Positions 1 through 6,829 of a stretch of DNA of 12,820 bases are shown one piece after another (positions within the stretch are counted from its first letter, which is position 1; each line of letters starts with the position of its first letter). The notes under the pieces are model-generated. The model saw only the letters and a program-made list of their open reading frames with translations. It was not told where the DNA came from and made no database searches. Made by a program: the position numbers and the translations under genes. Origin of the DNA: Ignavibacteriales bacterium CG12_big_fil_rev_8_21_14_0_65_30_8 (GTDB lineage Bacteria; Bacteroidota; Ignavibacteria; Ignavibacteriales; Ignavibacteriaceae). Location: positions 1 through 12,820 of the forward strand of contig PFGS01000173.1 in the NCBI GenBank assembly GCA_002783525.1. The letters are read 5' to 3'.

Positions 1-1
1 C

Positions 2-142
2 GGTGCGGGAAAACATTTAAATAATTTGGGTGTTATTTTTGTTGAGTATCTGAATGGACAAAAAGCCAGAATAAAATTAATGCTTGCTTTGGGTAAAACA
101 AAAAACAAGAAAAAATTAAAGAAATTATTTGCAAGGTCTTAA
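2..142 (+). CDS. C-terminal tail of an unidentified protein (5' truncated)
   Basis: An open frame enters from the left edge and ends at TAA 140-142, giving 46 residues. It starts with GAGKHLNN, passes through two probable beta strands (around GVIFVEY and ARIKLML), and ends in a very basic tail (GKTKNKKKLKKLFARS). A basic lysine-rich end suggests an RNA- or DNA-contacting protein, but this is inference. I considered the SmpB C-terminus, which has a similar beta strand followed by a Gly-Lys and basic tail. The hallmark DKR motif is missing and the preceding residues do not fit, so no name is given. Its stop lies only 2 nt from the murI stop on the opposite strand, so the two genes converge without room for a terminator. 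The coding call rests on the open frame and the natural-looking composition. Confidence 0.55.
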   Translation, partial: GAGKHLNNLGVIFVEYLNGQKARIKLMLALGKTKNKKKLKKLFARS

Positions 143-144
143 AA

Positions 145-972
145 TTAATAATGCCAGATTTCTTCTAATTCAACTTTTTTTACTTCTTTAACCGGAGCAC
201 TTAAAAACAGTTCTGCAATTTCCTTAAACTTTTTAGGAATATCTGTTACAAAAAAATCAACAAAACCTAATGAACTTGAATGGCTGAGCAATCCAATTCT
301 ATTAATTTCATCTCTGACCAATTCTGCAGCGGCAATTCCCGAATCAATTAATTTTACATTTTCCCCAATAACTTTTTGTATCACTTTTGTTAAGATTGGA
401 TAATGTGTACAACCAAGAATTAATGTGTCAATTTCTTTTTTCTTTAATACTTTTAAATACTCTTCCGCTATTTCATAAGTAGCTTTGTGTTCTACCCAGC
501 CTTCTTCTGCCAAAGGTACAAACAAAGGACAGGCTTTTTCAAATACTTTTAATTTTTTGTCCACTTTTTTTAATGCTTTTGAATATGCTTTATTATCAAT
601 TGTGGCTCTGGTACCAATTATTCCTATCTTTTTATTTTTTGTTGATCTTAACGCAAACTCAGTGCCGGGTTCAATCATTCCAATAATTGGAATATCATAC
701 TTTTGTTTTAAGGATTTTATTGCTATTGAAGAAGCGGTATTGCAGGCAACAACAATTGCTTTTACATTTTTAGTTTTTAAAAAAGCTGCATCTTGCAAAG
801 AATATTCTATCACAGTAGAATTTGATTTAGAACCATAGGGCACGCGCGCAGTATCTCCAAAGTAAACTATGTTTTCATTGGGTAAGGTTGAAGCTAATCT
901 TTTAACTACAGTTAACCCTCCAATACCTGAATCAAAAACACCAATGGGTCTTCCTCTGTCAATAAAATTCAA
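145..972 (-). CDS. murI: Glutamate racemase
   Basis: MurI interconverts L- and D-glutamate in the cytoplasm and supplies D-Glu for peptidoglycan. The 275 residues match the usual family length of about 260-280. The N-terminal RPIGVFDSGIGGLTV stretch (residues 8-22) carries the catalytic-region Asp14 and Ser15. The two catalytic cysteines are present: Cys77 in VVACNTAS and Cys188 in LGCTHYP, the latter followed by His190. The aspartate/glutamate racemase two-domain arrangement is therefore complete. The start is TTG at 972-970. It overlaps the glnD TGA stop as TTGA, has a GAGG ribosome site 7 nt upstream, and places the protein start right before the conserved RPIGVFDSG block. No in-frame ATG fits better. 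It is the last gene of the queC-queF-glnD-murI cluster and is probably translationally coupled to glnD. Confidence 0.97.
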   Translation of the reverse strand: MNFIDRGRPIGVFDSGIGGLTVVKRLASTLPNENIVYFGDTARVPYGSKSNSTVIEYSLQDAAFLKTKNVKAIVVACNTASSIAIKSLKQKYDIPIIGMIEPGTEFALRSTKNKKIGIIGTRATIDNKAYSKALKKVDKKLKVFEKACPLFVPLAEEGWVEHKATYEIAEEYLKVLKKKEIDTLILGCTHYPILTKVIQKVIGENVKLIDSGIAAAELVRDEINRIGLLSHSSSLGFVDFFVTDIPKKFKEIAELFLSAPVKEVKKVELEEIWHY

Positions 973-3539
973 TTTATTTCCTCTATAGAATTTATTAATT
1001 CTGATTTAAGAAAATCATAATCATTAAATGAAACTTTTTTACCCTCTCTGTTCAAAACATAAAACGAGTCAACAATATCATCCCCTCTTGTAGATATTTT
1101 TGCAAAGTATATTATTAGTCCGAGTTGATTTATTTTATTTGTTACTTGAAATAGAAATCCTAATCTGTCAGGTGAAAAAATATCTAGTATGGTATATTTG
1201 TCATGTTTTTCAAAATCTATTTGAATCTTACCACTTCTTTTAAATAATTTTTTTTCAATCCGCCACCATTTTGTTTTTAATTTTTCAATTTCATTATCTA
1301 AGATTAAGAATCCTGTAATTACATCTCTCAAATTATTTTTTATTGTTTGATATTTGTTAACACTTACTTTTTTGTGTGTTCTAAAATCAGATACATTAAA
1401 AGTATCAATCACAATTCCATCTTTCCTAGTGAATATCTTTGCGTCGTGAATATTAAGATCATTTATTAACATAACACCACAAAGTTTTGAAAGAAGTGAA
1501 GGAAAATCTTTTGTTATAATAGTAACATTTGTAAAATTACCAACGTTATTAAATAAAACAGATAATTTTTCGCCTCTTTCTATTTCAACTATGTGTTCTG
1601 CAATTTCTTCTTCTGAAAAATGATGTGCATAAGCAATATCATTAATTGATTCAATATGATCCTGAACATGAGTTTCCGTTAATTCAGGGGAATGCTTGCT
1701 TATTTCCTTAGGAATCACATAAGTATTGGAGACTAAAAAATCTTCTCCGGAAATTTTGTTTTCAAGCATTGTTTTTATTTTGCTAAAGAGTTCTGAAAGT
1801 AGATCACTTTTCCAGGATGTCCAAATAACTGAATTTACAGATGCAAGGTCTGCATAAGTTACTAAATACAACAATTTCAATTCTTCAAAAGTATTAAAGT
1901 TTGCTCCAAACTTGTCCAGAGTTTCGGCATCATTCAAATTTCTTCTGAATGCAACCTGTTCCATTAATAAATGATTTCTAACCAAAAAAGCAACCAAACT
2001 GATTTTGTGCTCTTCATAACCCAGTCTATGCATAATTGTTGCGCTCATTTCGGCGCCTAAAATTTCATGACCGGCAATATTTATTGATTTAGCTATATCG
2101 TGAAACAACATTGCAAGGTATAAAACATCTTTATTTTTTATACAGTTATAAATTTTAGCAGGAGCTGAGTCCTGATCTTTTAATTTTTCTAAATTTTTAA
2201 TTGTCATTATGGTATGTTCATCAGTTGTGTAACAATGATAAACTCCATGCTGCATAAAACCTATTATATCTTTAAACTCAGGCATAAAAGCACCAAGTAC
2301 GCCAAGTTCATTCATTGCAGATAATGTACCGCCGACATTTTTGGAAAGTTTTAATATCTCTCTAAAAAACACAGAAGATTCCGCTTCCATTTTATCTGAG
2401 TATTCTATCTTTTCTACTAATTCTACAATGTCTGATCTTAAACTTTCATCAAAATGCGCAGTGTGTAAACCCCTGTAATAAAAGGCTCTCATTACATCTG
2501 ATAATTCTAATTTCAATTTAGGGTTATGAGATATTACTCTTCCATTTAAAATAAAATGATCGTCTAAAAGAATATTTAAAGTCTCAGGCCTTGCAGGAAG
2601 AATTTCTTCTTCAAATTTTTTCCTCATAGATTTAGTAAAACGGTAAATTACATTTGAAGCTTCAAAATATTTTTGCATAAATGAGGCAAGAGCTTTTGGA
2701 TTATTGTGCAAGTGTTTTGCAATTTTTTTCTGATGTCTGAATTCAAATCTGTCGGTCTTTTGGTCTTCGAAAAGATGTAAAAGATTTCTTATATAAATTA
2801 TAAGTTTATAACTTTCTAACAATCTTTTGCATTCATCCGTAGTTGTTAAATTGTTTTTTTTTAATTCTTCAATAAAATTTTCTGCTTGAGTTATTTCATT
2901 CTGTTTGTGCAGCATAGATTTTGAATAAAGTATATACATCCATTCCACTGTCTGAAAATCTCTTAAACCACCGGCTGACATTTTTACATTTGGTTCAATT
3001 ACTTTCGGGGAATCACCAAATTTTTCATACCGTTCAAAAATATCATTAATTAATTCAGTTAAAAGTTTTGCTTTTACAGGTTTTGTAATTGATTTAAATA
3101 ATCTCTCTTTCCATTCATTATAAATTTTTTCAGAACCCAACAAATGCCTTGTTTCAAAAAATTGAGTGAAAACATGCAGATCATTTTTTAAAAATTTTTT
3201 TATATCCGAATAAACTCTTACGGTATGCGATACTTCTATTCCATTATCCCAAAATAGCTGAACCAGATTTGTAATATCTTTTTCATTTTCTTTTATTGAA
3301 TCTGTTATAAAAATCAGATCTATATCTGAAAAAGGAGACAGTTCTCTTCTGCTAAAACTCCCTGCTGATGTTAAAGAAAATTTATATCTCTTCTTCCCTG
3401 CAATATTTCTAATATAGTCTTCAACAAGTAGACTATACTCCAAAGAAAATTTTAAAGAGTCCTTTTGCTTTAAAACTTTTTTAAAAAGTTTTATTCTTTC
3501 TTTTAAAAAATTTTCTTTATGTTGTTCTAAAACTGTCAT
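969..3539 (-). CDS. glnD: GlnD-type PII uridylyltransferase / uridylyl-removing enzyme
   Basis: GlnD senses glutamine and adds or removes UMP on PII signalling proteins, controlling nitrogen assimilation. The 856 residues show the full GlnD order. The nucleotidyltransferase domain (about 55-130) has AGSFSRREL followed by SDIDL with metal-binding Asp72 and Asp74. A GlnD-type helical region includes SAGGLRDFQTVEW (188-200). The HD hydrolase domain has DEHT (His442), LFHDIAK (His480, Asp481), His491 and YADLASV (Asp564). Two ACT domains follow at about 672-716 and 783-828, the second with SPDRLGFLFQVT. The nucleotidyltransferase glycine motif is divergent: the usual GGYGRGEL reads GSFSRREL, although the DxD pair is intact. 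The ATG start is 2 nt after the queF stop, with no strong ribosome site, suggesting coupling. Its end overlaps the murI start by 4 nt. No PII (glnB/glnK) gene is visible here, so the substrate is inferred from the family. Confidence 0.93.
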   Translation of the reverse strand: MTVLEQHKENFLKERIKLFKKVLKQKDSLKFSLEYSLLVEDYIRNIAGKKRYKFSLTSAGSFSRRELSPFSDIDLIFITDSIKENEKDITNLVQLFWDNGIEVSHTVRVYSDIKKFLKNDLHVFTQFFETRHLLGSEKIYNEWKERLFKSITKPVKAKLLTELINDIFERYEKFGDSPKVIEPNVKMSAGGLRDFQTVEWMYILYSKSMLHKQNEITQAENFIEELKKNNLTTTDECKRLLESYKLIIYIRNLLHLFEDQKTDRFEFRHQKKIAKHLHNNPKALASFMQKYFEASNVIYRFTKSMRKKFEEEILPARPETLNILLDDHFILNGRVISHNPKLKLELSDVMRAFYYRGLHTAHFDESLRSDIVELVEKIEYSDKMEAESSVFFREILKLSKNVGGTLSAMNELGVLGAFMPEFKDIIGFMQHGVYHCYTTDEHTIMTIKNLEKLKDQDSAPAKIYNCIKNKDVLYLAMLFHDIAKSINIAGHEILGAEMSATIMHRLGYEEHKISLVAFLVRNHLLMEQVAFRRNLNDAETLDKFGANFNTFEELKLLYLVTYADLASVNSVIWTSWKSDLLSELFSKIKTMLENKISGEDFLVSNTYVIPKEISKHSPELTETHVQDHIESINDIAYAHHFSEEEIAEHIVEIERGEKLSVLFNNVGNFTNVTIITKDFPSLLSKLCGVMLINDLNIHDAKIFTRKDGIVIDTFNVSDFRTHKKVSVNKYQTIKNNLRDVITGFLILDNEIEKLKTKWWRIEKKLFKRSGKIQIDFEKHDKYTILDIFSPDRLGFLFQVTNKINQLGLIIYFAKISTRGDDIVDSFYVLNREGKKVSFNDYDFLKSELINSIEEIN
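980..983 (-). promoter_or_regulatory. Shine-Dalgarno site of murI deciding a TTG start
   Basis: On the minus strand GAGG is followed by 7 nt (AAATAAA) and then TTG. It lies inside the last codons of glnD. This spacing is ideal for ribosome binding and supports the TTG start of murI. Confidence 0.7.
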
Positions 3540-3541
3540 AT

Positions 3542-3901
3542 TTAATTTTGTTCTTTAAAGTATTCGGCTTCAATTGTTGAAGCTATACCGCCGCGAACAT
3601 TAAAGTCGGCAATTACAAGCATATATCTGGGTTTGGTCACTTTTACCAGATCATCAAGAATTTTATTTGTTACATTTTCAAAATAGATACCGTCATTGCG
3701 GTAAGAGTTTAAATAAAGTTTTAATGATTTCAATTCAACACATAATTTATCCGGAATGTATTCAATAGTAATGGTTGCAAAATCAGGCTGCCCGGTTTTG
3801 GGACAGACAGAAGTGAATTCCGGTGCTTCATGAATTACTGTATATTCTCTATCGGGATGAGTGTTATCAAAAACTTCTAATAATTTTAATTTTTCTTCCA
3901 T
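3542..3901 (-). CDS. queF: NADPH-dependent preQ0 reductase (7-cyano-7-deazaguanine reductase)
   Basis: QueF reduces the nitrile of preQ0 to the aminomethyl group of preQ1, a late step before insertion of the base into tRNA. At 119 residues it is a short, single-domain (YkvM-like) form of the tunnelling fold. The nucleophilic Cys33 lies in FTSVCPKTGQPDF, with Asp40 seven residues later, the spacing seen in B. subtilis (Cys55/Asp62). The QueF signature ELKSLKLY is at 56-63, and Glu75 matches the substrate-binding Glu97. Position 74, His96 in B. subtilis, is Phe here. The C-terminal block has FNVRGGIAS (99-107). ATG is preceded by AAGGA at good spacing. It lies 15 nt after queC and 2 nt before glnD, so it belongs to the same transcript. 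Confidence 0.95.
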   Translation of the reverse strand: MEEKLKLLEVFDNTHPDREYTVIHEAPEFTSVCPKTGQPDFATITIEYIPDKLCVELKSLKLYLNSYRNDGIYFENVTNKILDDLVKVTKPRYMLVIADFNVRGGIASTIEAEYFKEQN

Positions 3902-3915
3902 TTTATTCCTTCTTA

Positions 3916-4623
3916 TTAATATTCAGGTCTTATTTTATATTTTATTGGATCTTCTTTACCGGCTTGTATGAAACCTCTTAATCTTAAAGCACAGCTGTCA
4001 CAAACCCCGCAGGCTTCATTTTCATTTTGATAGCAAGACCAAGTAAGCTGAAGCGGAGCTTTTAATTCGTATCCTTTTAATACAATATCCTTTTTTGACA
4101 TATGAATTATTGGAGTAATAATTTTTATTTTAGTCTCCGGTCTTGTCCCATTATTAACAGCTTTTTCAAAGGATTCAAAAAATACCGGTCTGCAATCGGG
4201 ATAACCTGATGAATCCTCATAAACAGCACCTATAAAAACTGCTTCTGCTCCAATAACTTCTGCCCAGCTTACGCAGACAGATAAAATATTTGCATTACGA
4301 AAAGGAACATACGAAGAAGGAATCTGCCTCTCGGCAGACAAGCTGCTCTTATTTTTCAGATCAGCTTTGGCAACTTTAATTTTTTTATCAGTAAGAGAAG
4401 AACCGCCAATTTTGTTAAAATGTGTAAAATCAATTACAAGTTTTTTTTCAATACCGTAAAAATCAGCTATATCGTGAAATGCTTTCAGTTCTCTTTCTTG
4501 AGTTCTTTGTCCATAATTTATATGTATTAAAGCAAGATCAAATTTTTGTGAAGCAATGGCAGCAGTTACGCAGCTATCCATTCCCCCGCTTAAAGCAACA
4601 ACTGCTGTTTTCTTGTTTTCCAT
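3916..4623 (-). CDS. queC: 7-cyano-7-deazaguanine synthase (preQ0 synthase)
   Basis: QueC converts 7-carboxy-7-deazaguanine to preQ0 using ATP and ammonia, the step immediately before QueF. The 235 residues fit the family. The PP-loop ATP pyrophosphatase motif SGGMDS is at 12-17, followed by INYGQRTQERE (35-45). Family blocks SSYVPFRNANIL (103-114) and SGYPDCRPVFFESF (139-152) are present. A zinc site of four cysteines (197, 205, 208, 211) lies in WSCY...ACGVCDSC near the C-terminus. The ATG at 4623-4621 is the natural start because it lies just before the first beta strand leading to SGGMDS, but no clear Shine-Dalgarno site precedes it. It is the first gene of the cluster; queD and queE are not in this window and must be elsewhere if the pathway is complete. 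Confidence 0.96.
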   Translation of the reverse strand: MENKKTAVVALSGGMDSCVTAAIASQKFDLALIHINYGQRTQERELKAFHDIADFYGIEKKLVIDFTHFNKIGGSSLTDKKIKVAKADLKNKSSLSAERQIPSSYVPFRNANILSVCVSWAEVIGAEAVFIGAVYEDSSGYPDCRPVFFESFEKAVNNGTRPETKIKIITPIIHMSKKDIVLKGYELKAPLQLTWSCYQNENEACGVCDSCALRLRGFIQAGKEDPIKYKIRPEY

Positions 4624-4670
4624 ATATAAATTTTTTCTGTAAAAATACGGAAAACAAGGGATAGTATAAA

Positions 4671-4676
4671 ATTATA
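4671..4676 (-). promoter_or_regulatory. Possible -10 box for the queC cluster
   Basis: The 77-nt gap between the MFS gene and queC holds a perfect TATAAT on the minus strand, about 47 nt upstream of the queC ATG. No convincing -35 hexamer lies 16-18 nt upstream, so this is weak. If it is not used, the queC cluster may be read through from the transporter gene. Confidence 0.25.
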
Positions 4677-4692
4677 TAGTAAAACAGCTATA
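4675..4692 (-). other. Weak hairpin after the MFS gene
   Basis: TATAG and CTATA form a 5-bp AT-rich stem with an 8-nt loop just after the MFS stop. A longer-range AGGGA/TCCCT pairing can enclose it. It lacks a G+C-rich stem and a solid T-run, so I do not call it a terminator. It could be chance in AT-rich DNA. Confidence 0.2.
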
Positions 4693-4700
4693 AAGATTCC

Positions 4701-5858
4701 CTACAACTTATTGTAAAAGATCATGACTAAAACTATTACAAAGCTAACTGCAGAAGAAATAAGAAAAGGAATTTCAGCACCCAATTGATCCCACAAAACT
4801 CCTGCTAAAAAAGAGCCCAACATAATGGCCAGACTTGAACACATTGTAAGCAGACCAATTGCAGTTCCTCTGAGCTCATCCGGGATAAGATCAGAAACCC
4901 AGGCTTTTACAATTCCCTCTGTTGAAGCGGAATAAATACCGTAGAATGCAAAGAGTATCCAAAGCAAATAAACGCTGTCGAGTTTTGCAAATCCTAAATA
5001 CACCAATGAAAAAACAAAAAGTCCTGTTACAAATATTTTCTTTTTTCCGTACTTATCAGATAGTTTGCCCAATGGATAAGAAAAACCGGCATAAACAATA
5101 TTAAAAAAAACATATCCCAATATTGCCAAGGTAGAAGAACCCGAAATAGATTTTGACTTTAATATTAAAAACACATCACTGCTGTTTACCAAAGAAAAAA
5201 CTGTGATTAAAACTAAAAGAACTTTAAAATCTGATGAAGCTGAATTCCAGAATTCAGAATATTTATTTTTACCTTTTTTGGTATCTGATGTAAAATTATC
5301 TTTTACAAGAAAAGTAAATGTTACTGCTATTAATGAAGGAATAAAAGCAATTAAAAATATCAGCTGATAATTATTGTCATAAAAGTGTAACAATGCCAAT
5401 GCAAGCAACGGACCAAGCGCAGCACCAAGTGTATCCATCCCCCTGTGAAAACCAAAGATAGCTCCTGTATTTCCTTTTGCATAACTTGCCAGCAGTGCAT
5501 CTCTCGGTGCAGTTCGCATTCCTTTTCCAATTCTGTCACTTATTCTTGATCCGATAACTGCTGAAATATTTGGAAAAATTCCCGGTATAGGTTTAGAAAA
5601 AGCAGAAAGAGCATAACCAATTTTTACAAACAATGCTCTCTTTTTAATTTTATCTGATAATGCACCAAAGTAGCCTTTCAGAAATCCGGCAATTATTTCT
5701 GCAGCACCTTCCAATGCACCAACGACCGACATTGACGCACCCAAAATTGATGTCAAAAAAATTGGTGTGATCGGGTAAAGCATTTCACTGGCTATATCAG
5801 TGAAAAGACTTACATAAGAAAGCAGCTTTACAGGTTTTGGTATTTTTTTATTTGACAT
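4701..5858 (-). CDS. Major facilitator superfamily transporter, substrate unknown
   Basis: A 385-residue inner-membrane protein with the hydrophobic pattern of about 12 helices in two halves, joined by a charged central loop (about 185-210, KDNFTSDTKKGKNKYSEF). MFS motif A appears in the first half (GALSDKIKKRALF, 65-77) and again in the second (GKLSDKYGKKKIF, 264-276), as expected from internal duplication. Acidic residues sit in the first helix (Asp21, Glu25 in FTDIASEMLYP). The block RIGKGMRTAPRDALLA (109-124) marks a widespread bacterial subgroup of poorly defined transport role. Its presence in helix 4 and the following loop suggests a proton-coupled exporter, but no substrate can be named. 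The ATG at 5858-5856 gives a normal short cytoplasmic N-terminus (MSNKKIPKPVK). It is divergent from tpiA and lies upstream of queC on the same strand, possibly leading that transcript. Confidence 0.9.
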   Translation of the reverse strand: MSNKKIPKPVKLLSYVSLFTDIASEMLYPITPIFLTSILGASMSVVGALEGAAEIIAGFLKGYFGALSDKIKKRALFVKIGYALSAFSKPIPGIFPNISAVIGSRISDRIGKGMRTAPRDALLASYAKGNTGAIFGFHRGMDTLGAALGPLLALALLHFYDNNYQLIFLIAFIPSLIAVTFTFLVKDNFTSDTKKGKNKYSEFWNSASSDFKVLLVLITVFSLVNSSDVFLILKSKSISGSSTLAILGYVFFNIVYAGFSYPLGKLSDKYGKKKIFVTGLFVFSLVYLGFAKLDSVYLLWILFAFYGIYSASTEGIVKAWVSDLIPDELRGTAIGLLTMCSSLAIMLGSFLAGVLWDQLGAEIPFLISSAVSFVIVLVMIFYNKL

Positions 5859-5907
5859 ATTTTAAATTTAGTCAGATATATTATTTAAACAAATTAATTT
5901 ACTTTTT

Positions 5908-5936
5908 TTGATAGAACCATCACTTGTTTGTAAATT
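5908..5936 (+). promoter_or_regulatory. Predicted housekeeping promoter of tpiA
   Basis: TTGATA (5908-5913) and TAAATT (5931-5936) are separated by exactly 17 nt, a fair match to a vegetative sigma-factor promoter. Transcription would begin near 5943, leaving a leader of about 34 nt that contains the AAGAGG ribosome site. It lies in the 118-bp divergent region between the MFS gene and tpiA. I found no equally good promoter pointing the other way. Confidence 0.45.
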
Positions 5937-5976
5937 GCATAACACAAACTAAACAATTGATAATTAAGAGGATAAA

Positions 5977-6729
5977 ATGCGCAGAAGAATTATTGCCGGT
6001 AATTGGAAAATGCACAATAACATTAGCGAATCTCAAAATCTTGTATCTAAACTAGTTTCCGGTTTAACTAATCAAAATTTAATTAGAGAAGTTATAATCT
6101 GTCCGCCTTTTACATCACTGTGTGAAATAAGCAATCTATTAAAAGACACAAAAGTAGAACTTGGCGCGCAGAACATGCACTTTGAAGAAAAAGGTGCTTT
6201 TACCGGTGAGATATCTTCAGATATGTTAAAAAGTGTAGGTTGTAAATATGTAATTCTCGGACATTCAGAAAGAAGAACAATATTTGGTGAAACAGACGAA
6301 CTGATAAGTAAAAAAATTAAGAAAGCACTTACTTCAGATTTAACTCCAATTTTTTGCATTGGGGAATCATTGGAACAAAGAGAGAACGGAACAACAAATG
6401 ATGTAATAAAAAGACAAGTGCTCGAAGGAATAAAAGATCTTACAGAAGAAGAAGTAAACAAAATAATAATTGCTTACGAACCGATTTGGGCGATAGGTAC
6501 AGGAAAAACTGCAACACCGGAGCAGGCACAAGAAGTTCATAAATTTATAAGATCAATTTTAACAGAAACTTTCTCTGAAACAGTTTCCGAAAAAATTCCA
6601 ATCTTATACGGTGGAAGCGTAAAACCAAATAATGCAGAAGATCTGCTTGCAAAAGAAGATATTGACGGAGCCTTGGTGGGTGGTGCCTGCCTGGAAGCCG
6701 AATCATTTATAAGCATAATTAAGGCTTAA
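5977..6729 (+). CDS. tpiA: Triosephosphate isomerase
   Basis: TpiA interconverts dihydroxyacetone phosphate and glyceraldehyde 3-phosphate in glycolysis and gluconeogenesis. The 250 residues are the standard single TIM barrel length. Active-site residues are all visible: Asn9 and Lys11 in AGNWKMH, the electrophilic His96 in ILGHSERR, and the catalytic base Glu168 in AYEPIWAIGTGK, which starts the flexible phosphate-gripping loop 6. YGGSVKPNN (211-219) and ALVGGACL (232-239) form the phosphate-binding end of the barrel. ATG has GAGG 5 nt upstream (5968-5971), a strong ribosome site. It appears to be a single-gene transcription unit, with a promoter candidate upstream and a hairpin after the stop. 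Confidence 0.98.
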   Translation: MRRRIIAGNWKMHNNISESQNLVSKLVSGLTNQNLIREVIICPPFTSLCEISNLLKDTKVELGAQNMHFEEKGAFTGEISSDMLKSVGCKYVILGHSERRTIFGETDELISKKIKKALTSDLTPIFCIGESLEQRENGTTNDVIKRQVLEGIKDLTEEEVNKIIIAYEPIWAIGTGKTATPEQAQEVHKFIRSILTETFSETVSEKIPILYGGSVKPNNAEDLLAKEDIDGALVGGACLEAESFISIIKA

Positions 6730-6752
6730 AAACAAAAATTCATTATGTTTAT

Positions 6753-6777
6753 GGGGTAAATCTCATTGATTTACCTT
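6753..6777 (+). terminator. Hairpin terminator after tpiA
   Basis: GGTAAATC (6755-6762) and GATTTACC (6768-6775) are a perfect 8-bp inverted repeat with loop TCATT, extendable by two G-T pairs. It begins 24 nt after the tpiA stop. The downstream stretch is T-rich but interrupted (TTCACTTCTTT), so termination may be partial and could allow some read-through into the next gene. Confidence 0.6.
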
Positions 6778-6784
6778 CACTTCT

Positions 6785-6813
6785 TTGGTATATTTATAGG
6801 ATTAATTTATACC
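6785..6813 (+). promoter_or_regulatory. Predicted promoter of the GH2-like gene
   Basis: TTGGTA (6785-6790) and TATACC (6808-6813) are separated by 17 nt, each matching the vegetative consensus at 4 of 6 positions. Transcription would start near 6820, only about 10 nt before the TTG start, giving a very short leader. The boxes coincide almost exactly with the arms of an inverted repeat, so one interpretation may be a by-product of the other. Confidence 0.35.
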
Positions 6814-6814
6814 A
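6786..6814. repeat. Inverted repeat, possible operator
   Basis: TGGTATA (6786-6792) and TATACCA (6808-6814) are perfect 7-bp inverted arms around a 15-nt AT-rich spacer. The centre-to-centre distance of the arms is 22 bp, about two helical turns, which suits a dimeric DNA-binding protein. It overlaps the candidate promoter directly upstream of the GH2-like gene. An RNA hairpin role is less likely given the long loop. Confidence 0.4.
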
Positions 6815-6829
6815 CTTTAGGCTTAAAAA

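Noticed and set aside
2..142. Assigning the left-edge fragment to smpB
   Set aside because: A strand followed by GK and a basic tail resembles SmpB, but the conserved DKR motif and the residues before the strand do not match.
485..838. Antisense open frame within murI
   Set aside because: It lies entirely opposite conserved murI codons, with no recognisable domain or ribosome site.
4624..4700. preQ1 riboswitch upstream of queC
   Set aside because: The short leader could hold a class I preQ1 element, but I see no C-rich loop and no A-rich tail in the expected order; only a 5-bp AT stem is present.
5865..5892. TTGTTT-N16-TAAATT as a promoter of the MFS gene on the minus strand
   Set aside because: It would give a leaderless transcript starting at the ATG, and both boxes are weak in AT-rich DNA.
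5935..5964. TTGCAT-N18-GATAAT as the tpiA promoter
   Set aside because: Transcription would start inside or after the ribosome site of tpiA. The upstream TTGATA-N17-TAAATT pair leaves a sensible leader.
6072..6461. Antisense open frame of 129 codons within tpiA
   Set aside because: It is a shadow of a strongly conserved gene, and the predicted protein is Ser/Phe-rich as expected of an antisense frame.
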